Assembly: GCA_022495995.1 (NCBI GenBank)
Contig: JAFEMH010002460.1
Coordinates: 1 to 64,000, forward strand
Length of the DNA: 64,000 bases
Reading direction: 5' to 3'
Source of the DNA: Adenophora triphylla var. japonica
Taxonomy: Eukaryota; Streptophyta; Magnoliopsida; Asterales; Campanulaceae
Shown here: positions 1 through 12,200 of the stretch, piece after piece
Numbering within the stretch: position 1 is the stretch's first letter
Layout: each line of letters starts with the position of its first letter
The notes under the pieces: generated by a model
What the model saw: the letters and a program-made list of their open reading frames with translations, nothing else
Database searches by the model: none
Told to the model about the DNA's origin: nothing
Position numbers and translations under genes: made by a program

Positions 1-1590
1 GCAATTGGGACTCGACTCCATTTACGTCTAGACTATTATACCCTTGACGTTGCCCGAAATTAATGATCTATTTGATTAAATTAAATTAATTTTTATAATA
101 ATTAAATTCATAAAATCATATAATTTTTCAAGAATAATTTTTATTTTATAATGCCAATAAGCCTCTTCTCAAATGGCTTTGAAAGGTTATAGTTGACGAA
201 AATATGAATAATTTTAAAATCCTAATTAATATATTTGATAAAAATATTACTCTCGTTATAGCGAGTATATCATTATATTTTTATACTTTGTTCGTCTCAA
301 AAGAGCTATCCAATTATTTTTTAAAGTAATATATATAATCAAAAGATACTACAAAATTCATCTATGAATGTATAACATTTTTGTTTTATGTTTAAAAAAA
401 ATACTAAATTAATTTTTTAATTTCGGCAATCATTTTTTTTCAATTTGTGATCATAATTTATTCACATCACCTGGATTATAAAGACATGATAATTATAAAT
501 GAAATTTTATGCTCCGTAATTTAATTGTGGAGGAAATGAAATGATAAATATTGGCTAAAGTTTGCTCACTTACTTCATCATCTAAGTTTTTACCTTTTTT
601 TTAATGTGCTCACTTATATAATTTAGGGTTCAATGTTCTCACTAATGTACATAATTTTTCTAATACTCTCACTCTCGTTAGCTTAATTAGATTATGTTAT
701 ATTAGGTCAAATACATGATCTAATCCAAATTAAACAATTATCGAATAATATCTAGAAATTAACATGATCTTTAATTTCATTTTGTTTAATTAAGGTTTAT
801 AGGTTCCATACGTATGAGTTTGCCATTCAATTAAGTTGGATCATTTGCCTTAAATAAAACCAAGTTAGGGTTATGCTAATTTTTATGCTCGATTCACTAA
901 AATTTTAATTGAATTTAGTCGAGATGACTGTAGGTGAAATCTAAACTATTTAAAAAAAACTAACGTCTCCCATCATAAGAGTTGGAGCATTAAAAAAATT
1001 ACGTAATTAGGCTGAGAACATTAGATCCAAAATTACATAAGTAAAACATCTTGAAAAAGCGCGAAAACTTTCAGAGTGAGAAAAGTGGTAGTTGGCCGAT
1101 GGACATAAGTGTCATTTTGTTGATGCAAACAAATCCAAGCATCACAGACTTCACAGTGCCCAATGTTTCTCCCTCACCTAACCTCACTTTTTTTTTCCGC
1201 ATATTCTAATAAATCTTGTAAAAAAATAAAAAAAAAACTGTTTCCGTCCTAAAATGTTAAAATATTTGTAGTGTTATTTTGTTAGAATTTTTCACACAAA
1301 TTAATAAATACATTTAATACATACCTCTAAATTATTCTTGAAATATTTTAAGTACCTATTCAATTAAATACTTTTATAATGATAACTAATTTATCATAAA
1401 TAAGAATAGTTTAGATAATATGTGTCAAAAATTTATGAAAAACTTCAAAATTGCAAGTATTTTGAGACAAAAAATTCCTTATCGCACTAGTATTTTGTGA
1501 CGGGAGCTGCAAGTATTTTGGGAAGGAGGGGGTATATTCTAATAATCAAACCAAAATTCTCAATTCGCTTGAAACAACAAATAAAATTCA
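1..1590. other. AT-rich intergenic DNA upstream of arginase
   Basis: No supported gene. The stretch is very AT-rich with poly-A/T runs. Around 1225-1530 a pair of arms (CCGTCCTAAAATGTT on the left, a GGAAGGAGGGGG end on the right) looks like a decayed MITE. The promoter of the downstream arginase gene should lie in the last few hundred bases, but I cannot place a convincing TATA box. Confidence 0.5.
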
Positions 1591-1751
1591 AGAATATGCA
1601 TATTCATTCCTCAATCTCTATTACTGCTTTAAGTACTGTTCCAAGAACAATCCAGCTTCCCAAATAATCAGTATTTCTCTCTGAAATCGAACTTCAATTT
1701 CTTCAACCTACAAATACCCTTTTCATATTCCTTTCATATCATCCTCCGCAG
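1590..1751 (+). other. 5' UTR exon of the arginase gene (start approximate)
   Basis: Pyrimidine-rich, non-coding segment ending in a good plant splice donor (CGCAG|GTATGT at 1751/1752). The first coding exon has a clear acceptor (CCCACAG|AG at 3278/3279) two bases before the initiator ATG, so an upstream non-coding exon is required and this donor is the best candidate. The 5' boundary is a guess. Confidence 0.5.
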
Positions 1752-2134
1752 GTATGTTTAATTATCACTCTGTTTTCCATTTTCTCGCCTCAACTTATTG
1801 ATAATCCATAGCCTTTTAGCAATTTGGTTGAGTTGAATGACGAAGAACCCTTTTGTATTCAGAGATTACGACCCAGTTATGTGTAATTTTGTAAAGAATT
1901 GATGGAATTGGAAATGATAATTGGGATTATCAAAGGGTCTTTCTCAAGATTGTTATTTTGAGCTGTGTTAATGTCAATTTTTGGGTTTTCTGTGTTATTA
2001 CTTCTGTCTGGTTGCCCAGAAAACAAAAGGGTTCCTTCTTTCTTCTTGTATAATGACTACCTTATTTTCATAGTCCCTTTGTACTACGTCCTATGATAAG
2101 TGTCATTTAAACTTGTCAATGCTTTTAAGTAATA

Positions 2135-2383
2135 CTCACTCCGTCCCGAAATGATATTGCCACTTTTTATGTTGTTATTGCGAAGGTACTCTGAGCAATA
2201 CATAAATTAGTTTCATCATCCTAATGATAATTTAAAGCTTGTTATTGATGTATCATTATAAATACCATCGATAACAATTTTTAGATGCTCATTAGGAAAA
2301 TTAAATTAGCCTGAAATTATTGTTCAAAGCACCTTCGTATTAACAACCAAAAAAATAAGAAGATCATTTTGGAATGGAGGGAG
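2135..2383. mobile_element. Stowaway-like MITE in arginase intron 1
   Basis: Starts CTCACTCCGTCCCGAAATGA, ends TCATTTTGGAATGGAGGGAG, and is flanked by TA on both sides. A long internal inverted repeat (about 2190-2240 against 2285-2340) makes the whole element a hairpin. The internal sequence matches the element at 13771-14036, so they belong to one family. Confidence 0.7.
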
Positions 2384-3280
2384 TATGCTTTTTACTTGTT
2401 GCACATTGTTTGCATCGTAAAATTGGACTAATACTGAACAAATATTGGGGGAAACTTTCTGTTTATTTCTCACCTCTCTTGCTCATGAGAGTAAACCAAA
2501 TATATACAAGTTATAAAGTGGAGAAAACAAGAATAGAGATAAGAATACAAAATCTCTAACATTCAACCTATCCATCTAAACTTTCTATGTTCCTGACTCT
2601 TAATCTTTCTTATATACATACATGGAACCCCTTCATATCTCTGTACATGTATGTTCGTTTCTCTCAGTTACGTGTGTAACAGAGTTAGTTTAACTATGTT
2701 ACACATGCAACATAGTTCCATTCTCGCCGATAAATACTATTTCCCTATTTAAGCACAGACACTTTATGCTAATAAATCAATAGAACTGTGAGTATGGTGT
2801 TCTGTGAATATTTTCCCGAATATAAGAGGCCGGATTTGCCGACAAGTTCCCCAGGGAATTTGCTCTACAATTATCGGAAATCCTTCAACATACTTCGTTC
2901 CTAGGATGTCTTAATGTAAAGATTATGCAGAGATTTTTAGCAATTTCGGTAAGAGTACCTGTTTGTTAGCATAACCCGTACGATTTAATGTTACATTAAT
3001 TATCTGTCTAGTCATATAAGAAGACCCTGTTTTGCAGACAACTTTGCTAGTGTTTCTGAGATTGCAATTTAGAGTTTTTGGATACATTATTAAGATTACA
3101 AGCAATTGCTTTGGCAATGTTCTTTTTAACACTTAGTTTTTTTCTTCTCCAAGGATACATTTATAAGCTCAAATGCTGTTGCATTCCCAATCTTCTTTTC
3201 AACACTTAATTCATCATCAATAAAAGCCACTGTTGAACTAATTGTGGATTTTCTTCTCTTCATTGTTCACGCCCACAGAG

Positions 3281-6200
3281 ATGAAGAATATTGGGAAAAT
3301 GGGAATGCATTATCTTCATAAATTAAATGCAGCAGCAAAAATCCCCAACGATTTGATAGAAAAAGGTCAGAATCGTGTCATAGAGGCATCTCTTACTCTT
3401 ATTCGTGAGAGGGCAAAACTTAAGGTTAGTCCTGATTTCGCTAACCATAATTTCTTATGCAACCTACTGTTTGATCAATAAGCATCATGATGTGCTAAAC
3501 TATGGATGAAGTCTACTTTTTTAACCCAAAGTAAAAATAAAATAAAAATCATGTTCTCCAGATTAACTGTCACTTCACGATTATAAAAGGTACACTTGCC
3601 TGAAATGTATGACTATATAGTCTGATACTCTTGTAAGCTTTGATAAATATTGAAGAAGATATCTTAATTTCATTGATATTATAAGGCCCTATTTATACAT
3701 AACAAAAGGAAGTATATAAGGTAATAACAAGGACTCTAATATGACAAGGATTCTAAAACAGGACTTCTTTGAAGGATTCTTTGAAGTATTAGGAAATCAA
3801 AGACTAAATCTAGGAGAATTATAGCCGTAGTTGGTTTAGGAAACAATGACTAGAGTTGATTTAGGAAACAATAACTTGTAATGCAATCTATGTAGAAGAA
3901 GGAGTACTCAGAGGAAGTATCGTTAACATGCCCCGCAGATGGACGATCGAAGGAAAAGACCAATCTTGGACATAATATCTTGATAACGAGCTCGAGCAAG
4001 CGATTTTGTCAAAGCATCCGCCAATTGATCACCCCCAGAAATATGAGAATCCCATAAATGTTTAGCTTGATCTTGTTCACGAACAAAGTGATAATCAAGT
4101 GCTAAGTGCTTCATCCTTGAATGAAATTTAGGATTGGCAGCCACATAAGTAGCCCCTAGATTGTCGCAATAAATAACAAGAGATGATGATCACACAACAT
4201 GAAGTTCACTAAGTAAATTTTGAAGCCATAAGACTTACTGTAGTTGCCGAGGCAAGCTGCTCATACTCGGCCTCAGTAGTGGATCGAGCTAGAGTGTTCT
4301 GCTTACGAGAGCTCCATGAAAGCAAGTTCGAACCAAGGTATACCAAATATCCTGTAGTGGAGATGTAATTGTCACTGTCTCCAGCCCAATTCGCATCAGT
4401 AAAGGCATGGAGTGTAGAGGGAGACTTGGAGCGAAGAAGTAGACTATGGGAGATTGTACCCACTAAGTAACGGAGAACTCTTTTCAAGGCGGCCCAATGA
4501 AGATCAGTAGGATTTTGCATGAACTGTGATTGTCTATTAACAGCAAACGAGACATCAAATCGCGTAAGAGAAAGATATTGAAGAGTACCCACAATGTTTC
4601 GGTATTCAGTAGCATTAGAGATGGGTGTCCCTTCGTTAATAGAAAGCTTGAAATCCGGTGTCATAGGTGTTGGTACAGCTTTGGCACCCATCATCTTGGT
4701 ATGAGCCAAGAGATCTTGGACATACTTATGTTGGCCAGAAATAATCCATGAGGATTTAGTGGCACAACTTCCACCCCAAGAAAATAAGATAAATTATCAA
4801 GATCCTTGAGTGAAAACCGAGTGAAAAAAGTGGAGATGAAGTTGTCGAGCAGTGATGAATTGGACCATGTAATTATAATATCATCGACATACACAAGTAA
4901 AAGAATAGTACCATGGATGGAACGGAGTGAAAATAAGGAGGCATCGGAAACACTGTTTTTGAAGCCAAGAGATAAAAGATAGTGCTTAAGTTGATTGTAC
5001 CAGTACCCGAGGCTTGCAGACCGTAAAGTGCTTGACGCAATTTGCAAACATGAGATGGATGAGAAGTACTTAGAAAACCCGGTGGTTGAGCCATAAATAC
5101 ATCTCATTGAGAGTACCCTGTAAGAATTCATTGTTGATGTCAACCTGTCGAAGGGGCCACTTGTTTGTAGAACGTAAGGAGAGAATGGTGCGAATTGTAT
5201 GGCAGCTTTACAACGGGGTTAAAAGTTTGAGTAGTCTATGCGGTCTTTGATGAAATCCTTTGGCTACTAGACGAGCCTTATGCCTATCAATTGTCCCATC
5301 GGGGTTATATTTGGTGCGAAAGATCCACTTACACCCAATTAAATTCTGAAACGAGGTGGGGGGAATAAGATCCCAAGTGTGGTTATTCATAAGAGCATTG
5401 TATTCCTTTTCTATGGCTTCTCGCCATACGGGTTGTTTCAAGGCTTGGGTGTAGGTGTTGGGCTCAAGACTTGGGCAGGGTAGTGAGACATGCAACTTGA
5501 GTTTATTAATGGATTTGAAAATATTATTATGAGAGCGAGTGATAGGTTTATGGATATGTGGAGATGGAGAGGTGTTGGGAGAGGATGTGGGAACATGAGG
5601 TGTTCGGGTGAGGACTGAATAGGTGCGGAAGCAGTAGAGGAAGGAGGGGAGTTTGGGGCTATAGGTGAGGGTGGTGCGGGAGAGGATGTCGAGGCAGTAG
5701 TAGCAGGTGGTTGAGGGACTGCCGAGGTAGTTAGGAGAGGGGCTGTCGAGGTAGTAGACAATGGAGGAAGTATGTCGAGGGTCGTGTTTCACCAATCGGA
5801 CAAGGAAAAAGATTGTGAGGGTGGGGAGGAGATTTTAGAGAAGGGAAACACATGTTCAACAAATTTGACATGGCGAGACACAAACATTTTGAAAGTGGTA
5901 GGATCGAGGCAGTAATATGCACTTTGAGTAGGCGAGTAGCCTATGAAGACAAAAGGGGAAGATTTTGGATCAAGTTTGTTGTGTGTATGGACGGAGCCAT
6001 GGATAGCATATACATCCAAAACTACGTAGCTTGGAGTAGTTTGGTGTTTTACCAAAGAGTTTGAAGAACGGAGATTGAAGTTGAAGTATAGGAGTTGGCA
6101 TGTGATTAATGAGATAACATACGCCAAAGGCATGAGTCCAAAATTTTCGAGGCATGTGAGAATGGGTTAGAAGAGATAGCCCCGTTTCAATGATGTGGCG

Positions 6201-9200
6201 GTGGCGGAGTTCGAATATCCCATTTTGTTCGAGTGTGTGTGGAGGAGATGTGAGATGGTTGATACCAAAAGATGTGAGAAGAGGACGAAGACCAATATAC
6301 TCCCCACCATTGTCACTAAAAATAGTAATGATGGATCAATTAAAGAAATTTTCCACAAGCTTTTTGAAATTGGTGAATATATGAGTGGCATCATTTTTGT
6401 GTTTGAGAGGATAAAGTCAAGTGTATCGAGTGAAGTGATCAACGAAAACAATGTAATATTTGTGACCATCATTTGATAATAGTGGAGACGTCCAAACATC
6501 ACTATAAATCAAATCAAGAGGACCATTGGAAGAAAGAGAATTTTCATCAAAAGGTAATTTATGACTTTTATTACAATCACAAGCATTGCAATGAAAATTT
6601 GAGCCTTTAGAAATACCTAAATCAAAAGAAGAACTAATAGTACGTAAAATCGAAACAGAAGGATGCCCTAATCTATGATGCCAGTTGACTGTGAAAGATG
6701 ACGTTGTGACGTGAACCGTAGGGGATTTGGGAAGCCATTCATAGACGCCAGGGTTAAGATTACCTTGACGAAGAATGGTTTCCGTGCGAAGTTTCTTTAC
6801 AACAAAGGAATTGGATGAGAAAGTGACAAAGACATTATTATCAAGACACAACTTAGATATAGATATTATGTTACGAGACACACGAGGGACATGAAGAATA
6901 TCATTAAGAAGGGGAGAGGAAGAAGTGAGAATAGAGGTGGAACCTATGTTGAAAATTGGAAGACCCGAGCCATCGCCAATGAGAAGTTCTTCGGTGCCAT
7001 CATAAGGGGAATGGAGAGAGAGGTTATTGAGGTCATGAGTAACATGGTGAGTGGCACCACTGTCGAAGAGCCAAGCGGGTGTGGGTTGATTGGGGGTGGT
7101 GGCAGAATAGGCGATGGGATAGATGGGTTGCGGGCCACAGTTTTGAGGGCAAGGATTGGTGTTGTTTCTGGAATTGGAATTTGATGGGGTTGGGGTGGGG
7201 TTAGGGTTAGGGAAACTTACTTGAGGATAGAGTTGGCGAAAGGCATGACATTGATTGAAGAAGTGTCCATCTTTTCGACAGAAATGACAACGTCCTTTGT
7301 ATGGAGCACGCTGTGGTTGCGGATTGGTGTTAGGGGAATAGGACGAGTTGGAGTTGGGTGAATATTGTGTAGGGTTTGAGCGGGGGTTGAAGTTTCTGGG
7401 TGGATTGGGATTTCTGGATACATAGGCAACGGTGGCAGGGAAGGTGGTGGTTGTGTGTGGTCGGTTTTTGAGGGTTAACTCCTTGGTGAGATAGATGGTT
7501 GCTTCGGCAGTCATGGAAAAAAATTGGTGATCTAAGCTCTGATACTATGTAAGCTTTGATAAATATTGAAAAAGATATCTTAATTTCATTGATATTGTAA
7601 ATCTCTATTTATACATAACAAAAGGAAGTAAATAAGGTAATAACAAGGACTCTAATATGACAAGGATTCTAAAACAGACTTGCTGAAGGATTGCTGAAGT
7701 ATTAGGAAATCAAAGACTAAATCTAGGAGAATTATAGCTAGAGTTGGTTTAGGAAACAATGACTAGAGTTGATTTAGGAAACAATAACTTGTAATGCAAT
7801 CTATGTAGAAGAAGGATTCTGTGAGGAAGTATCGTTAACAACTCCCTCCGTCCCATAATGATAGTTTCATTTGACTATTCAAACTTTTGAACACCTCATT
7901 TTAATTTTCATTACTACCCTTAGTGAGGTCCAATTGTTACTCCTGATAATTCCCTCTAGCAACAACCATTACTCCTGAATAGATTTCTCACAAGGTTAAG
8001 TTTGGAAGTTTAATTATTATAGCACACCAATTTCAGAAATAGGATTAACTTTTTGGGACAAATATAAATGGAAAATGGGACTATTATTTTGGGATGGAGG
8101 GAGTATATGACAAGACAAGCTGCACAATTATTTATAATTGCAATGATTTTGGTGTTTTGTCTTATTTTCTTTTGTATAAAAAGAGATTGACAGCTGATTT
8201 TCGCAATACTAAAGGTTATGGTCATAGTCATTTTATGCTGTTATTCTTGTCATTTAAGGGGGAGCTAATTCGAGCTTTGGGAGGCGCTACAGCTTCATCA
8301 TCACTTCTTGGAGTTCCTCTGGGACATAATTCGTCGTTTCTCCAGGGTCCCGCATTTGCTCCGCCAAGGATAAGAGAGGCCATCTGGGATGGCAGCACAA
8401 ATTCCACCACGGAAGAAGGTAAGGAAGTCTGATGATATCAATATCCATATTTAGCTCTCAATAAAGTACTCCCTCCATCCCATAAAAATTGTCACATTTG
8501 ACTTGTCAACGTGTTTGAGGAATGTTTTACTTGCTTGTACAATGCTAACTTTGCACTTAGAATTTTTCCTTATTTGGAAACACACATTCATTTTGGGACG
8601 GATCAAAAAGAAAATTGCGTCATTTATGATGGAACGGAGGGAGTACTAAATAAAATATATATAAAAATTTATACCTGATTTTATTTACCTTTTGGTACTG
8701 ATGCAGGAAAAGAACTGAATGATCCTCGGGTGTTAACGGATGTTGGTGATGTTCCTATTCAAGAACTTCGAGATTGTGGAGTTGATGATGACAGGTTGAT
8801 GAACATCATAAGTGAGTCTGTCAAGCTAGTAATGGAACAAGTAAGATCTTAATCTTTTTGTTTTAATTCAAGATTAATGAATAGTCTTTGTTTGTTTGTT
8901 TGTCCGTCTGTCTGTCTTTATGTGAATACTTAAAGGACAGTCAAACTCAAAAGAGTGAAATCAATGTAAGCAAAAAAAGGGCAAACCCCGGTGCGCCAAG
9001 CGCTCCCCGCCAAGCGGGGGTTGGGAGAGGGAACCATGTGAAATCAATGTAAGCAAAAATTAGAAAAAATCAATAAAAAATAAATAGCTTGCAGCCTGCT
9101 CAAACCATTACTCACTTTGATTAGTGTTGTTCATCGGCACTGATATGTTTTCACAAAAAAATAAAAATAAAAATAAAAAATAAAAACAAAACGCCCACCG

Positions 9201-12200
9201 TGGGGCTCGAACCCACGACCACAAGGTTAAGAGCCTTGCGCTCTACCAACTGAGCTAGACGGGCTGGTTGATGGCCACACCCATTCTTTTACAAAACCAA
9301 TGATCACACCAATTCATGTTTAGAAATGTTCAACTACAATTATAGAAAAGAATTGTTGCTGTTGTGGAAGAATTAAAAAATATAATCAGCTCGATTGTTG
9401 GCTCAGACTTTTTTCTTGATTTCTTAATACATTGTGCTTAATGCCATCTTATTTTTTTCTTTACTGCCTAAGTGACCGAGAAAAAAGTAGCAGCAATTAA
9501 ATGGCATTACGAAAATTCATTATCATCATTATTGTTTTAACCAAATATTAACGCTTCAGATATATAGTCTCCAGGCGAGTTGAAGAACTCCAATATCCTT
9601 AAGAAAGGTGTATATGTATAAAGACAAGAAAGAGGACTCGGATAACATCATAAACCATTTCTCGCTATTAAATACGAACCCCTTCCCTTTGAAGCGGGTC
9701 ATCATCTAAAATATCTCAGTAATTAAATCTAAAAAGCGGGTCATCATCTAAAATATCTCTTATGATATACTCCCTCCGTTCCACCACAAGTGAGACCAAC
9801 TTTTTGTGCAAGGGGATTAAGAAAAAGTTGTACTGTATAATATTGATAGTGGAGGAGGTGATGTGAGTATGAAAAATAAAGTAGGGGAGAGTGTGGTAGG
9901 GATAGTAAGTGGATTTTTGTTGTGAATATGACAAGTGGGTCCCATTGGATAAAAATTTATTATAACTTTTCCATTTTGGGCGGTCTCAATTGCGGTGCGA
10001 CGGACGAAAAAGGAAATAAGTCTCACATGTGGAGGGAGTGCTTTGCCACTGCGCTCACTAGTTTTAGGGGGTGCCCACTCAATCTCGTAACCCAACCATT
10101 GCCCACTTTGATTAGTGTGTCCGTTGGCACTGGTCTGTTTTCAAAAAGAAAAAGTTCGCCCACCGTGGGGCTCGAACCCACGACCACAAGGTTAAGAGCC
10201 TTGCGCTCTACCAACTGAGCTAGACGGGCTAGTTGACTGGTCCACACACATTCTTTTACAAAAGAATGATCACACATTCCATTTTTAGAAATGTTCAACA
10301 ATAATAATAGAAAAGAATGGGTGCTGTTGTGGAAGAATTAAGAAATATATTCAGCTCAATAGTTGTCATGGATTTTATTCTAGATTTTTTAATTCATTGT
10401 GCTTAAAACCATCTTATTTCCTCTGTTCAGTCGAAGTAACCGAGAAAAAAGTAGCAACATTGAGGCTCCGTTTGTTTCGCGTAAAACGACTTCCGGAAAA
10501 TGATTTCTCGTAAAATATTTTCCGGAAAATGAAAATGTTTTTCGGAAAATGACATAAACATGTTTTACTCTGTTTGGTAATGAAAATGTTTTCCGAAAAA
10601 TATTTTCATGTGGTCTCCAGACGAGTACAAGAACTCCAATATCCTTTAAGAGAGGACTCTTATAACATCATAAATTATTTCTCGCAATTAAATACAAACC
10701 CCTTCCCTTTGAAGCAGGTCATCATCTGGAATATCTCAGTAGTTAAATTAAAAAATCTAATTAAAGCATCAGGTCTCAGTAATTAAATATTTTTAACCAT
10801 GCAGAAGGATCATTAAGTGAGTCTACTGCAACTAATACACACCTTGAGCACTAAACCAACATTTGTTATGAAATACTTTGCAGGTAGGGGCGGACCTATG
10901 CCTATCGATGTGGGTGCAAGTGCACCCGGTTACTTCTCAACATTTTGTACAAAAAATAATTGTTACCCCAAATTTATATTATATTAATAAAAGTGCACTT
11001 AGTTATAGTAATAAATGTTTGTAGTTCAATGGTTTGGAGCCATCCTTAACAATATATAGGTCCCAAAATGAAATCTTGTATACTAGTACATTTTTGCTAA
11101 GAATTTAAATTTGTGCACCCACTTACTTTTATCCCTGGGTCCCACACTGTTTGCAGGACCCACTACGGCCACTAGTTTTAGGGGGTGACCACTCAATCTC
11201 GTACCCTGTTGTAAGAGCTGTATCTGAGAAGCTTGGAGGTCCAGTTGATATTCTTCATCTTGATGCTCATCCCGATATCTATCATTCCTTTGAAGGAAAC
11301 AAGTACTCACATGCTTCTTCTTTTGCCCGAATTATGGAAGGTGGTTATGCTCGGCGTCTGTTACAGGCAATAACTCTTTATCTGTGTTTACTCTCTCCTG
11401 ATTCCATGTGCTTTGTTATACACACAGTAAACTGTGTGTTAATGGATTTGGATGCTAGCTGTATTTGTTAATGAGTTTCTGTATTGGTATCAGGTTGGCA
11501 TTAGATCGATTACAGAGGAAGGACGCGAGCAAGGGAAAAAATTTGGTGTGGAGCAGTATGAAATGAGAACATTTTCTAAAGATCGAGAAATATTGGAGAA
11601 TTTGGTCTCTCTCTCCCTCCCTCTCTCTCTCTTTCTCTTGTTTGGCGTATCCATGAGTTAGTCAAAGTGGGTGCACAAATTACACTGTCAGCTGTGGGAC
11701 TTGAAACCTAGACCACAAGATTAAAACTTTACAATTTACCCACTTAGCTAGGCAAGTTTCTTAGGTAATGGGTGCACTATGTGTATATATATTTAAAAAC
11801 AATGTTTTTCTATTAAAAGTGGGAAACTATTGGGTGCACATGCACCCATACTGATAAGGGTGGATCCGCCCCTGGCCCTACGGGGTATGGGAGGTGCCAA
11901 ACCAATTATTTTTCCACCCCCACACATGTACATCATTTCCCGAGTCTTAAAGATATTGTGCTATTCTCACAATGCTCACACAATTCTAGTTGTCAGTTAA
12001 TGATTGATGTTTAGATTATTAAATATTTGGCCCCACAGGATAAACATTCAATCATTAATTGCCAACAAGGATTTTTTGAGCAAGATTTTGTGAACATTTT
12101 ACGCCCAGGTATTACTCTTGGAAATTTGATCTATAAAGTTGTAGACCTAATTACTTCCGATATTCTTTTTTTCCAGAAACTTGGAGAAGGAGCAAAGGGG

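Larger units (their letters stand above)
3632..7840 (-). mobile_element. Ty1/Copia retrotransposon inside arginase intron 2, gag-deleted
   Basis: Bounded by direct LTRs (3632-3928 and 7548-7840), both beginning TGTAAGCTTTGAT and ending CGTTAACA on the + strand. The element lies antisense to arginase. Flanks are ACTCT (3627-3631) and ACTCC (7841-7845), a 5-bp target duplication with one change. It landed in the first bases of a Stowaway-type MITE, whose remainder follows at 7846. At about 4.2 kb it is short because most of gag is absent. The protein looks like the Ale/Retrofit group, but I am not certain of the lineage. Confidence 0.92.

Noticed and set aside
8228..8410. Minus-strand ORF over an arginase exon
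   Set aside because: Shadow of the conserved coding strand.
12027..12120. Extra arginase exon upstream of the last exon
   Set aside because: The family protein runs directly from LENL to KLGEG, and the acceptor at 12176 gives that join; the upstream frame is intron.
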